Assembly (NCBI GenBank): GCA_900457075.1
Contig: UGYN01000002.1
Span: 4,154,001-4,218,000, forward strand
Origin: Serratia quinivorans
Lineage (GTDB): Bacteria; Pseudomonadota; Gammaproteobacteria; Enterobacterales; Enterobacteriaceae
Direction of reading: 5' to 3'
Length of the DNA stretch: 64,000 nucleotides
The translations under genes were made by a program, and so were the position numbers. Positions 15,453-24,219 of this stretch are shown one piece after another. Positions within the stretch are counted from its first letter, which is position 1. Every line of letters begins with the position of its first letter. The notes beneath the pieces are model-generated. The model was given only the letters and a program-made list of their open reading frames with translations. It had not been told where the DNA came from and ran no database searches.

Positions 15453-18400
15453 ATGGGTAAAGTTTCAGGCGGGGGAATATTCGGTGCGATTATAACCGCA
15501 GTGATCGTTGCCGCCGCCGTGTATTTTTCTGGTGGTACTGCCTTAGCAGCTATGGGATGGGGAGCCGCAGCAGGGGCCGCATCTCTTGTAAGTTCTTCAA
15601 TGATGGCACAACTACCGGGTGGGGCGACAGGTTATGGTGACTCGGCGACAAGTGTTAGCCGTTCGACATCTCCGGCAACAGGTATGCCAATTATATATGG
15701 TGGGCAATTCCCAGATAAAGATATAAATGGTAATGGTAGTTTCATTCAAACAGGCTCTATCGTTCCTTGGTTTAATATCCAAGATGATAGTTCGCAATAT
15801 CTATTCACAGAACATGCAATTTCTATGGGGGGTGTAGCAAAGTACATTAATCAAATCTACATTGATGATGAACCAATTCTAACTTCACCAATCACTACAG
15901 AAGGTATTGTTGATAAAAACACATTCAATGAAAAGTATCGTGACATTCTTCAACTTGAAGTCCGTTTTGGCGGTACGTATACAAATAGTAAATCACTCCC
16001 AAAACAATATGCCGGGCCAAAGTGGAATGACACATTCCTAGGTAATAATGTCGTAAGTATTAGTACTGTCATTAAGAAAACGCAAGACTCTTTAGAGAAT
16101 ACAGTACTTGTTAATGATAACTATGTAATGATTGTCGAAATGAAAGGGCTAGAGATAATTGATCTAAATGATATGGTCAAACGTCCTTCAAGTAATGCCC
16201 CTAGTCAAATATACGACTACATGACGAACTCTATTTATGGCATGGGACTTGATCCTAATCTATTCGATCTACCTTCATTCCGTAGTGCTGCACAGTACTG
16301 CGTTTCAAATAACCTATGGTCTAATGGTGCGGTTTCATATCAAGAGTCGTACAAGAGTAACATTGAGAAGATTTTACAGACATTCGCTGGAATTATGTAT
16401 GTTCACGCCGGTAAGATTTTCATGACTCTTGATATTAAATCCTTGCCGGTAGCTTCATTTGATGAAAGTACTATATTCGGTACTGTAAGCATTACGACAA
16501 GTGGTAGTACTGATTATTATAACTGTATCGATGCATCATATAAGAATCCATATTCACGTTATGCAACAGATGTAATGCGTATTCCAAGTGATATATCTCA
16601 AGATGATGTTGTACGTAGTGACGGTAGAGTAATTGCATTAGCAAGGGACTATACGTGGATTTATGACCAAACTCAGCTAAGCAAGTTAGTTAATGTTGAA
16701 CTACTAAAATCTAGATACTCACAGAATACAATCTCATTTGTTACAAGTGAAGGTTGGGATCTGAAGGTATGGGATGTTATTAACATAAAGGTTAATGAGT
16801 TTGGTATCAATGGGCAATATCGAGTACTAAGCAAAGACATTAGTACAAGCCAAGATTCCATAGGGTACTGCCAATTAACATGCGTTGAATATAATGCTGC
16901 AATGTATGATGGTAAAGATCCGGGCGTATGGTCTCCACCGGGGTCTATAACTGATAATGTGCTTGGTGTTAGTCCTCCGACTAACCTGCAAGTTAGCAAG
17001 AAGGGCGGTGTAGTTAATGGTCAGATTGTTATTATGGATTGGGATGCAAGCCCCGATCAATATCTAAGAGGTTACTACATTTACTATCGTGAAACCGGCA
17101 CAACGGCTTGGTCATATGTTGGAAGTACCTCACCATATCAAACAGACTATGAGCTATTTGGATTGGTTGCAGATGTAAAATATGATTTTGCCGTTGCTGC
17201 ATATAACAACCTTGGGTTCTTGAGTAATAAATTAACTGTAAATGGGCTTGTACCTGACTTTAACTTTACTTTGCCAGCTCCGACAGGTTTAACCCTAGTA
17301 AATGCTATGGACAGTGCTACAAGTAGCGAATCTTCAGACTTCAATATTCAGTGGAACGATCAAAGCAGCTTGATAATCAACGGTAAGCCGATGAGGGATT
17401 ATCTTAAGTACTATGAAGTCACTGTATATGATTCGTCAAATACCAAGAGAAAGTCCTATTTGGTCACGGGTAACACCTTTAGCTATACGTTCGCAATGAA
17501 CCAAGGGGACTACACAGGCCGTCAAGTAACGTTCGGTGTTAAGGCTCAGGGCTTCAATGCTGGAACCTATTCGGATGAAACCAAGTTCACAGTGCATAAC
17601 CCGCAGGCTCCGTTGCTACAAGGTCTATCTATCAAATCGGGCATTGGTTCTTTGGTGTTCGAGTGGAGTGATTCAAATCGACCAATCGACTACGCCGGGA
17701 TCATGTTCCAAGTCAGTGCTAGTGAAGATTTTAGTTCTGGCGTTCTGACATTCACAACCAATGCAGAATTCATGTACTGGGCGAGTGTCCCCGATGGTCA
17801 GTACTACATCCGGGCTGGTCAATATGACGTGTTTGGTTCTGCCGGTATCTTGTGGACTGTTGCAGTGCCGTATAAGCAACAAACATCCGTGCCACACTCA
17901 CAGCTAAACGACGATGTGATTGATTGGATCATTGGGTCATCTGAGTTTGGACAAGTTAAACAAGAAATTATCGACGAGGCGGGTTACACCGGTTGGACTG
18001 TGAGTGTGAACAACAATGGCTATGTTTCGGGTATAGGCCTAGCTAACTCCGGGACAGAGTCGGTATTCACAATCATTGCTGATAGGTTCAGTTTAATTAG
18101 TTCTGGTTCAGCAGCAGAAAGTACCAAGGTCTACCCATTTATTGTACATGGCGGTACTACATACTTACAGAACGCCATGATCCAAAACGCCGCCATAGGC
18201 TCATTACAGCTCCAAGACGGAGCAGTTAATCGATTAAAAATTGCTCAGGCCAGTATTCAAGAAGGTCACATTATTGATGGACAGATCACGAATGCGAAGA
18301 TAGGCAATACTATCCAAAGTAACAATTACGTTCCAAATTCACAAGGCTGGCAGATTAACAAAGATGGTACTTTCTATATCAATGGTAACTCTGGTGGTCG

Positions 18401-18476
18401 TATGGTTATAAATAATAACAGAATAGAAGTATACGATCAAAATAACGTATTACGCGTAAGAATGGGGCTTTGGTAA
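15453..18476 (+). CDS. Tail tip host-specificity protein (gpJ / TipJ family)
   Basis: This 1,007-residue protein is slightly shorter than lambda gpJ. Residues 8-55 are a glycine/alanine hydrophobic stretch typical of TipJ N-termini. The hub region (about 60-480) includes YGGQFPDKDINGNG and a LDPNLFDLPSF segment. Fibronectin type III modules lie at about 510-600 and 605-770. The C-terminal 150 residues (NNNGYVSGIGLANSG, IQNAAIGSLQLQDGAVN, DGTFYINGNSGGRMV) are of DUF1983 type. It contacts the receptor and starts tail assembly in relatives. AAGGA lies 8 nt upstream of the start. Confidence 0.9.
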   Translation: MGKVSGGGIFGAIITAVIVAAAVYFSGGTALAAMGWGAAAGAASLVSSSMMAQLPGGATGYGDSATSVSRSTSPATGMPIIYGGQFPDKDINGNGSFIQTGSIVPWFNIQDDSSQYLFTEHAISMGGVAKYINQIYIDDEPILTSPITTEGIVDKNTFNEKYRDILQLEVRFGGTYTNSKSLPKQYAGPKWNDTFLGNNVVSISTVIKKTQDSLENTVLVNDNYVMIVEMKGLEIIDLNDMVKRPSSNAPSQIYDYMTNSIYGMGLDPNLFDLPSFRSAAQYCVSNNLWSNGAVSYQESYKSNIEKILQTFAGIMYVHAGKIFMTLDIKSLPVASFDESTIFGTVSITTSGSTDYYNCIDASYKNPYSRYATDVMRIPSDISQDDVVRSDGRVIALARDYTWIYDQTQLSKLVNVELLKSRYSQNTISFVTSEGWDLKVWDVINIKVNEFGINGQYRVLSKDISTSQDSIGYCQLTCVEYNAAMYDGKDPGVWSPPGSITDNVLGVSPPTNLQVSKKGGVVNGQIVIMDWDASPDQYLRGYYIYYRETGTTAWSYVGSTSPYQTDYELFGLVADVKYDFAVAAYNNLGFLSNKLTVNGLVPDFNFTLPAPTGLTLVNAMDSATSSESSDFNIQWNDQSSLIINGKPMRDYLKYYEVTVYDSSNTKRKSYLVTGNTFSYTFAMNQGDYTGRQVTFGVKAQGFNAGTYSDETKFTVHNPQAPLLQGLSIKSGIGSLVFEWSDSNRPIDYAGIMFQVSASEDFSSGVLTFTTNAEFMYWASVPDGQYYIRAGQYDVFGSAGILWTVAVPYKQQTSVPHSQLNDDVIDWIIGSSEFGQVKQEIIDEAGYTGWTVSVNNNGYVSGIGLANSGTESVFTIIADRFSLISSGSAAESTKVYPFIVHGGTTYLQNAMIQNAAIGSLQLQDGAVNRLKIAQASIQEGHIIDGQITNAKIGNTIQSNNYVPNSQGWQINKDGTFYINGNSGGRMVINNNRIEVYDQNNVLRVRMGLW

Positions 18477-18766
18477 TGGCACAGGGTTTACAAGCTTGGA
18501 ATGGTTCCGGGCAAATGGTCGCCGACATTGGCGACTATTCAATGAGATATGCAGGGACAGTTAATTTTAATGCCACCGCCGGAACTACTTCTTGGTGGGT
18601 TCCCTTTGGTGGTATGCGGCCCAATGGATGGATAGCAGTTCAAGTAGGGTTATATTATAGAACATACAGTTGTATTCCCAGTACAGATGGTTTTACCCTC
18701 CGATATCTTCCAACAGGACATGGTACCGCAGAGACAATAACAATAGAGGTGTATACTTTTGCATGA
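18476..18766 (+). CDS. Small tail-tip associated protein
   Basis: This protein of 96 residues starts in a TAATG overlap with the J-like gene and ends in a CATGA overlap with the next. It is rich in glycine, tryptophan and tyrosine, with strands such as NFNATAGTTSWWVPFGG. It has no known motif but looks like a compact beta protein, plausibly decorating the tail tip or a fibre. The next gene has a similar glycine-aromatic style, and the two may share a role. Confidence 0.5.
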   Translation: MAQGLQAWNGSGQMVADIGDYSMRYAGTVNFNATAGTTSWWVPFGGMRPNGWIAVQVGLYYRTYSCIPSTDGFTLRYLPTGHGTAETITIEVYTFA

Positions 18767-19404
18767 GTGGATTTCAAGTTTTTAATACGGCAGGGAATCA
18801 AATTATTGATTCAAATACCAAGGGCACGGCATTCAGTACTGAAATTGTTTTTCCAGCCCTAACAGATATTGGTTTTTTCTTAATCAATAGTCAGTTCGGC
18901 AATGGAAGTACTCTAGGTATTCTTTCACAAACATTCCCCCTTGATGCTGGCCTTACTTGGTTTAGGTTCAACCGGGGTAGTTATTGTATGCCTGGTGCCT
19001 TGTTGTTTGAAGCCAACAGTGGGCAGTTCATGAGAACAACGGCTAGTGGACAACTTCAAAGTGGCTATCTAGATGTTTTTGACGGTGGTGGAAGGCTAGT
19101 ATGGAGTGCGGCAAGTGCCGGTACAATGCCTCGTATTGTTGATTTTATTGATGTTCCCGCAGGATTTGATCTACAGGATACCGTGTTAACAAAACCGATT
19201 GGTTTTAATCCGTGGATTTGCATTAGCCAAATGCCAGCTAACGTATCATTTGATGGTACAGCAGGTGGTTATTCGGGTTTTCAGGCTCGATGGACTGGGA
19301 GTAGTGTTCAACTCACTTATGTATCTCGAGCACAAAATACTTTTTCATATTCTGTTGGTACTGGTGGTTTTAGGATCGCTTTGGCTACTTTCACTGGATA
19401 CTAA
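18763..19404 (+). CDS. Putative tail fibre/tip protein
   Basis: A 213-residue protein starts at the ATG at 18763, overlapping the preceding stop. It begins MSGFQVFNTAGNQIIDSNTK, a pattern often seen in short phage tail proteins (a small strand hairpin that attaches to J). The remaining sequence is beta-rich and glycine-rich with no catalytic motif, ending GGFRIALATFTGY. Together with the preceding gene it forms the last tail-tip pair before the lysis cluster. Receptor-related role inferred only from place and composition. Confidence 0.5.
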   Translation: MSGFQVFNTAGNQIIDSNTKGTAFSTEIVFPALTDIGFFLINSQFGNGSTLGILSQTFPLDAGLTWFRFNRGSYCMPGALLFEANSGQFMRTTASGQLQSGYLDVFDGGGRLVWSAASAGTMPRIVDFIDVPAGFDLQDTVLTKPIGFNPWICISQMPANVSFDGTAGGYSGFQARWTGSSVQLTYVSRAQNTFSYSVGTGGFRIALATFTGY

Positions 19405-19435
19405 ATACAGTAGTACAATAATAAAGGAAATACTT

Positions 19436-19684
19436 ATGGGTTCTGAATGGTTAATAACCGTTGTAATAATTCCTATTGTTGTGTTTTTATTCAAGGGTTA
19501 CTTCCGTCATCAAAAGAACTTCAATGATAGAATTTCAGTACTTGAACAGAAAGTACAAGTTGTAGAACTTACAATTTTAGATCTTCGTGATGATGTTGAA
19601 GAAATCAAGAAAATCAAAGACGATCTAAGTGATGTTAAGTTAGACATTAGAGAAATTAAAACACTACTAAACAATAGCAAATAA
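19436..19684 (+). CDS. Small membrane protein with coiled coil
   Basis: An 82-residue protein. The N-terminal segment WLITVVIIPIVVFLFKGYF is a single membrane helix. Residues 28-80 are a heptad-rich coiled coil (ISVLEQKVQVVELTILDL onward). AAGGAAA precedes the ATG at 19436. It opens the lysis region, and its plan (one helix, then coiled coil) recalls XhlA-like or spanin-like accessory proteins. A terminator follows within 10 bases. Function unknown. Confidence 0.55.
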   Translation: MGSEWLITVVIIPIVVFLFKGYFRHQKNFNDRISVLEQKVQVVELTILDLRDDVEEIKKIKDDLSDVKLDIREIKTLLNNSK

Positions 19685-19689
19685 TATAG

Positions 19690-19713
19690 GGCATCATTTC
19701 GATGCCTTTTTTT
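19690..19713 (+). terminator. Rho-independent terminator before lysozyme
   Basis: A GGCATC / GATGCC stem with a 5-nt loop is followed by seven T. It separates the tail-tip transcription unit from lysozyme and the later genes. Confidence 0.8.
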
Positions 19714-19747
19714 GTGTCTTCCATAAATAAAGTAAATGGAGGTCACA

Positions 19748-20200
19748 ATGGACTTAGTGAATAAATTAAAAGAATATGAAGGTACTAAAGCGTACCAAAC
19801 AAAATTGAAGTATTTCCGTGAGGGTAAGTTTTATCCGTATAAAGATAGTCGTGGTTATCTAACTATTGGCTACGGACATCTTGTACTAGCTAATGAAAAC
19901 TACTCACAAGGTTTAACAGAGCAACAGGCAGATGCGTTACTACTTAATGATATTGCCATTGCACGTAGAGGCGTAGAAGCATTAAAACTAAATCTACCGA
20001 GTGATTCACGCTGGAACGATTTTCTAGTAATGATGGTGTTCCAATTAGGTCTAACGAAGACAAGAGGGTTTAAGAGATTCTTGGCGGCGTTGAGCAATAA
20101 GAACTATGCTACTGCAATCCTAGAAGTGAAAGACTCACAGTGGTATCGCCAAACACCAAACCGCGTTGATTCAATGATTACCTATGTAGTTAGGGGGTAA
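19748..20200 (+). CDS. Endolysin, T4-type lysozyme (GH24)
   Basis: This 150-residue muramidase cleaves the glycan of peptidoglycan at lysis. The catalytic triad region is visible: KEYEGTKAY near residue 10 supplies the Glu, and FYPYKDSRGYLTIGYGH supplies Asp and Thr. The later WNDFLVMMVFQLG segment also fits the family. There is no signal sequence, so release depends on a holin, and a holin-like gene lies 1.4 kb downstream. The start at 19748 is preferred because GGAGGT lies 6 nt upstream; the ATG at 19736 lies upstream of this site. Confidence 0.92.
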   Translation: MDLVNKLKEYEGTKAYQTKLKYFREGKFYPYKDSRGYLTIGYGHLVLANENYSQGLTEQQADALLLNDIAIARRGVEALKLNLPSDSRWNDFLVMMVFQLGLTKTRGFKRFLAALSNKNYATAILEVKDSQWYRQTPNRVDSMITYVVRG

Positions 20201-20203
20201 TCT

Positions 20204-20641
20204 ATGAACAACAACGATAGTGGATGGACAATGTTCAACCCCGACTTCTCTATTGATGATGTACCGGAAAGTGCCGCATTCGTGTATCTCATTCAGTTCC
20301 TCGGTACTGGGGAGTACTATATAGGTGTTAAACAAACCTATAAAGGACTTAAGGACATTAAGAAAAGGTCTAACGATACCAAAGACTCAAATTGGCCTAT
20401 ATATACCAGTAGTAGCAAAGTCGTTAATCAGTACATCAATGATGGTCTTAAATATAGTAAACAAATCCTATGGTGTTTCCCTACAGTTCACCGCTTGCTG
20501 TACTGTGAGACGGCATTAATTAGTTTGTTCGGTACTCAATGGCAATGTCTCAATAAGGCAATAATGACCAAATCAAGATTGCACAAAGATAATGGTGAGC
20601 AATTTAAAATAATTCAAGAGATAGTAGGGTGGTTATCATGA
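20204..20641 (+). CDS. GIY-YIG-like nuclease domain protein
   Basis: A 145-residue protein. Residues about 26-45 read FVYLIQFLGTGEYYIGVKQT, matching the first motif of phage GIY-YIG proteins in which the GIY is degenerate and YIG conserved. A WPIYTSSSKVVNQYI segment resembles the second motif of T4 Seg-like relatives. It is placed among lysis genes, just after lysozyme, as a free-standing insertion would be. Endonuclease activity is not established: the usual catalytic Arg and Glu can only be guessed (ETALISLFG may carry the Glu). Confidence 0.6.
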   Translation: MNNNDSGWTMFNPDFSIDDVPESAAFVYLIQFLGTGEYYIGVKQTYKGLKDIKKRSNDTKDSNWPIYTSSSKVVNQYINDGLKYSKQILWCFPTVHRLLYCETALISLFGTQWQCLNKAIMTKSRLHKDNGEQFKIIQEIVGWLS

Positions 20642-21216
20642 GGTTTCAAGGAACGATAACGGGTATACCACAGGCAAGGGTATACCTTAATCAACAGGGG
20701 CAGAGGGCGGGACAGAACTTTCTAAAGGAAGTGTCCAACAGAGCAAGACGCCTTGCCAATCAAATGCAAGTAGACTTAAACGCGGCGATTGCCGGTGGGC
20801 CAGTACCATTTACAAGTAATGCGATACTGTTTAGATTCAAAAGAACAAGTACTGGTGCAGTTAATGAAATTATCGTAAAGGATTATCAGGCCAAGTACTT
20901 GCACGATATTATTGTGAAACCACGTAATCAAGTGAAAATAGTACCAACATCTGTTGCAAAACTCACTGCACAGGGAAATATCAGTGCAATGAAATCCGGT
21001 ATAAGAAACGGTAAATACAAAATAGTAGATTCGGGTGGAAAGAAGAGAATGATCGACACATCAAAGAAAGGTAAGAAAAACCGTTCTAAACGTGTTGTCG
21101 GTGTTCGTGAGGTTAAGAAACGTAAAATGGTTTATGACTTTTATGAACGTGCCGAAATTGGAGCACGTCTTATCTTATCTGACCTACAAGGCCAATATAT
21201 ATTTAGGAGGATGTAA
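20638..21216 (+). CDS. Basic phage protein, possibly minor tail (gpZ-like)
   Basis: This protein of about 192 residues overlaps the previous gene by four bases (ATGA). It is very basic, with a KKGKKNRSKRVVGVREVKKRKM stretch late in the sequence. The first 110 residues resemble tail completion proteins: a helix RAGQNFLKEVSNRARRLANQ, then FTSNAILFRFKR. Such proteins normally sit near head-tail genes, so the place in the lysis cluster is unusual. The basic tail could equally bind nucleic acid. Function open. Confidence 0.4.
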   Translation: MRFQGTITGIPQARVYLNQQGQRAGQNFLKEVSNRARRLANQMQVDLNAAIAGGPVPFTSNAILFRFKRTSTGAVNEIIVKDYQAKYLHDIIVKPRNQVKIVPTSVAKLTAQGNISAMKSGIRNGKYKIVDSGGKKRMIDTSKKGKKNRSKRVVGVREVKKRKMVYDFYERAEIGARLILSDLQGQYIFRRM

Positions 21217-21570
21217 ATGATAATGCAAGACCAACACTATGAGGATGATACACGTTCAATTCTAATTGGTGATTTAGTACCAGATGGTAACTCACTACCT
21301 ACTAATTTTTGTTTTCTTGGTCAGAAGTACAAAAAACTATTAAAGCAACAACTAAAGCTAATTAATGAAGAACTGGACATTGAAGTTGATGTACAAGAAA
21401 CAATGAATATCATCTTTGAGAAAGAACAACAACTAGAACTTGGAAGCATGTACCAATGGTCATTGTTTGACGTTGAACGAAATATCATTGTCATTTATAA
21501 AACAAAATTGTTCGTCAAGGGTAAGTATTTTTTTGTTTATTCAACAGGGATACTAAAATGTTTGGAATAG
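21217..21570 (+). CDS. Phage protein of unknown function
   Basis: This acidic protein of 117 residues has a strong ribosome-binding site (AGGAGG, 6-nt spacer). It contains a helix KKLLKQQLKLINEELDIEV, and the C-terminal part is beta and aromatic. No domain is recognised. It is packed between the basic protein and the holin-like gene and overlaps the latter by 13 bases, so it belongs to the same transcript. Confidence 0.5.
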   Translation: MIMQDQHYEDDTRSILIGDLVPDGNSLPTNFCFLGQKYKKLLKQQLKLINEELDIEVDVQETMNIIFEKEQQLELGSMYQWSLFDVERNIIVIYKTKLFVKGKYFFVYSTGILKCLE

Positions 21571-21854
21571 GAGCGATCATTGATTTGATAAAAACGGGTT
21601 TCAGTTTCTTCCAGAAAAAGGAACAGAGTAAACAAGATTTAGATGCACAAAACAGCCATGAGCAGAATGAAATAACACTCGAAGAAACTCGTAAGGGTTT
21701 CACTTGGCGGCAGGCATTGGGGTATGTGCTAACGTTTATTGTGGCATGGAATTACGTGATTCTACCAGTACTGGCTGTATGTGGGGTAGTACTCCCGCCA
21801 ATACCACTTGATGATGTATGGCGGGTACTGATAGTATTGATTGGTGGTAGTTAA
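21558..21854 (+). CDS. Putative holin
   Basis: This 98-residue protein has an amphipathic N-terminus (MFGIGAIIDLIKTGFSFFQ), a charged middle rich in Q, E and K, and two closely spaced membrane helices (ALGYVLTFIVAWNYVILPVLAVCGVVL and VWRVLIVLIGG). Size and topology fit phage holins that permit endolysin release. It follows lysozyme by 1.4 kb rather than preceding it. No Rz/Rz1 spanin pair was found nearby. Confidence 0.65.
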   Translation: MFGIGAIIDLIKTGFSFFQKKEQSKQDLDAQNSHEQNEITLEETRKGFTWRQALGYVLTFIVAWNYVILPVLAVCGVVLPPIPLDDVWRVLIVLIGGS

Positions 21855-21869
21855 ATAACAGGGTGTTGT

Positions 21870-22563
21870 ATGGATAGTTGGTTATCAAAAAAAAGAGCTG
21901 GATTTAATAAAGATGAATTTAGAGTGCGTGTTTCAAAAATAAACTGGAACATACATAAAAGATTAATTATTTCAGAATTTGAGAACGTAGTCAGAGATGC
22001 GAAGTCAAATGGGATTGACTTGTTTTATTATGATTATAAAGACCAATCTGTTCCTAATAAGGAAAGTGTTGGTTATGATGGTGTAGCCTTAAGGTTTACT
22101 GCTAAATTTACTGGGAATGGGTATAGATATAAAAATAATGAAAGCATTCATACCGATCTTAACTTCCAGCACGGAGCAACTTTGCATGTCACTTATAGTG
22201 CTATAGGTTTAGTATTGGTTTTTTTTAACTCCAAGCACTTCCAAAGACTCATTGGCCGATCACCCAACGATAAATTTATATAGTACTTATGATTCTGGGT
22301 CAATTAACGCTCATCGAATAAAACCTTGGATTAAGAAATTTTTTGCATATCAGAGAATAACAGGCGTGCTGTATCGGAGGACTTTATACAGCAGGTTGTT
22401 AGTAACACGAATGAGATTAAATAATTACTTTAAAAGTTATCTTTTGCCCGATGAAAAATTCAAAAGAATTAGCGGGATATACATACCGGGTTGGGCATTA
22501 ATATTTGTGATAATTACGGTTATGATCACACTGTATCCAATACTTACTACGACTCCGAAATGA
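21870..22563 (+). pseudogene. Membrane-linked phage protein, frameshifted
   Basis: Two overlapping frames (21870-22283 and 22252-22563) form one protein if the T8 at 22219-22226 is read as T7; the joined text runs LVLVFLTPSTSKDSLADHPTI. Restored length is about 230 residues. There is a likely membrane or amphipathic segment around SAIGLVLVFL and a C-terminal membrane helix ALIFVIITVMITLYPI. It sits last in the rightward unit, just ahead of a terminator, where lysogenic-conversion or exclusion genes are common. Function unknown. Confidence 0.5.
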
Positions 22564-22566
22564 AAA

Positions 22567-22585
22567 GCCCCACTAGGGCATTTTT
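22567..22585. terminator. Terminator between convergent units
   Basis: A GCCC / GGGC stem followed by ATTTTT closes the rightward prophage unit. The leftward lipoprotein gene ends directly beside it. Confidence 0.65.
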
Positions 22586-22832
22586 ATTCACACTTCCATA
22601 TGGTGTTCTGAACACCGCTACCGGCAGGTAGGTGAGGGTTCATGTTCGCACTGTGGGTGTATGTAGCCTTGGATTTGCCGTACTGCTTGCAAGCTGCGTT
22701 GGCTGTCTTTTGCAAGCTGTCCAAACCATACCAGCCATCGGACTGGATACTTACGGTTTTACCGTCGTTGTACTGCACTTGAACACATCCTACCAAAATC
22801 AACGGAAGGCAAATTAGAGCCAGCTTTTTCAT
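22584..22832 (-). CDS. Small lipoprotein
   Basis: The start at MKKLALICLPLILVGC gives a textbook lipoprotein signal with lipobox LVGC, cleaved before the Cys at residue 16. The mature part is about 66 residues with two further cysteines (AACKQY and IWKCE), which may pair in the periplasm. It begins six bases after the stop of the partner gene on the same strand, so the two are probably co-transcribed from the right end of the prophage. Function unknown; a conversion or exclusion role is possible. Confidence 0.6.
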   Translation of the reverse strand: MKKLALICLPLILVGCVQVQYNDGKTVSIQSDGWYGLDSLQKTANAACKQYGKSKATYTHSANMNPHLPAGSGVQNTIWKCE

Positions 22833-22837
22833 TGAGC

Positions 22838-23047
22838 TTACCAATTCCAATTCACCGTAGTGTTCAACCCGTTTAGGTTCGTATGTTCAGTTCTGGTAGG
22901 TTGTAGTACTACCTGACCTGTATCACGATCGATGATGTTAAAGGACTCGATTTCGGTCTGTCCCATCGTTCCTTTAACTCTCATGTTGGTTTGAACGTAC
23001 TCGAATCTGTCCCTCGGGTAGTTTTCTTCAAATTGTTCATCTGTCAT
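22838..23047 (-). CDS. Small conserved-looking phage protein
   Basis: A protein of about 69 residues starts MTDEQFEENYPRDRFEYVQT; the ATG is chosen because GGGA lies about 9 nt upstream. It contains a strand-rich middle (IESFNIIDRDTGQVVLQP) and ends VNWNW. No signal peptide is present. It is co-directional with the lipoprotein gene and is the last prophage-like gene before host DNA. Confidence 0.45.
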   Translation of the reverse strand: MTDEQFEENYPRDRFEYVQTNMRVKGTMGQTEIESFNIIDRDTGQVVLQPTRTEHTNLNGLNTTVNWNW

Positions 23048-23110
23048 TTTCATCATTCCCAGTAGGTAAGTAACCACAGATATCTTAGGGTAAGGATTGG
23101 AGGACGGCAA

Positions 23111-23463
23111 TGCCCTCTAGAACGCCTATATGCGATTTGACTGTGTAGCCTATGCTGGATCCACCATTCGGCCTGTAAACGCCTTTGAAGACGTTTACAG
23201 GCCGATATACGTGGTGTGTGGTAATTGATCCCGTACCCAAGATTTCGGATGCACTGATGGAATTTGGTTTTATGTAAAATTTATTTTAGTGTTCAATAGT
23301 AATGTAAATCTTCATATAAAAAACGCTGATGGCCCGTTGTGTTGGTTTTGCGTGAAATTAGGTGACAGAATCGTTAACGCGGTGATGTGGGAATAAACAG
23401 CAAGCGGCGAGGAAATTATCAGGAGGCCAGCGGCCTCCTGCAGGTCATAACTGTGGGTTATAG
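23111..23463. other. Gene-free prophage/host boundary
   Basis: Base composition changes here from AT-rich prophage to GC-rich host. The interval holds the inverted repeat at 23169-23204 and a hairpin (AGGAGGCC / GGCCTCCT, about 23421-23439) that probably ends lpxT transcription. The right attachment site should be in this stretch, but its partner lies outside the window, so no core could be identified. Confidence 0.5.
23169..23204. repeat. 13-bp perfect inverted repeat
   Basis: CGGCCTGTAAACG and CGTTTACAGGCCG are exact inverted copies with a 10-nt loop. No T-run follows on either side, so an operator, integrase arm site or RNA hairpin is more likely than a terminator. Confidence 0.55.
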
Positions 23464-24168
23464 CTACGTTGGGCGGTGCTTGCCGGGCAGCATACGGTTC
23501 AGGCGCAGGATCAGCCTATCGCTGAGTGGGGTCATCAGGCACCAACTGGCACCGACCAGCACCACCGACAGCGAACCTACGGCGATATCCGTAAACCAGT
23601 GGGCGCCAATCATCACCCGTGGTAATGAAAACACCACGGTGATCAGCAGCGCGACGGCAAACGCGCGGCGGTTAAAGTAGCGCAGCATAAAACAGGAGAA
23701 AATCATCAGCATCATGCCATGGTCGCCAGGGAAACTGTCGCTGGAGGCGTCTTTGGTCGGAATGCCGGTCAGTTCACTGACACGGTTAACATTCTCAAAG
23801 CTCAGCGACGGGCTGGGGTGCTTGACCGGAAGCAGGTGCCCAAGCTGGTTCAGCACCACGCCGGTCAGCAGCATGACCACGCCGGTTACCAGTAAACGAC
23901 GACGGCCGGCGGCGTCCTGTTGCAGATAAAAGCACAGGTACAGCAGCCCCATGGCAATCAGTGAAATCACGTCAAATGCCCGGTTATTGGTGATGGCCAC
24001 CAGATGCAAAAAACCGGGGTCAGTCGCCAGATGACGATTAAAAAAGAAGAAAATCGATGAGTCCAGAGTAAACCAATAGCCGTGGTTAACCGGCAGGTAC
24101 CAGGACAGAAACAGCACAATGCCCAATAAATTGAAGAAAATGATGAAGGGTAAATTGCGGCGAGTCAT
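23464..24168 (-). CDS. lpxT: Lipid A 1-diphosphate synthase (LpxT/YeiU), PAP2 family
   Basis: An inner-membrane PAP2 phosphotransferase of 234 residues, which in E. coli moves phosphate from undecaprenyl pyrophosphate to the 1-position of lipid A. Six hydrophobic segments are visible. PAP2 motifs are SDSFPGDH (residues about 142-149) and SLPRVMIGAHWFTD (about 182-195), carrying the catalytic histidines. The first motif (KHPSPS) is looser, as in LpxT. The neighbouring yeiR gene gives the same order as E. coli yeiR-yeiU. Confidence 0.88.
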   Translation of the reverse strand: MTRRNLPFIIFFNLLGIVLFLSWYLPVNHGYWFTLDSSIFFFFNRHLATDPGFLHLVAITNNRAFDVISLIAMGLLYLCFYLQQDAAGRRRLLVTGVVMLLTGVVLNQLGHLLPVKHPSPSLSFENVNRVSELTGIPTKDASSDSFPGDHGMMLMIFSCFMLRYFNRRAFAVALLITVVFSLPRVMIGAHWFTDIAVGSLSVVLVGASWCLMTPLSDRLILRLNRMLPGKHRPT

Positions 24169-24219
24169 GGCATAACCTGTTTTAAGTCTAAAAATAAAAA
24201 GAGGCTAACGGTAAAGTTC

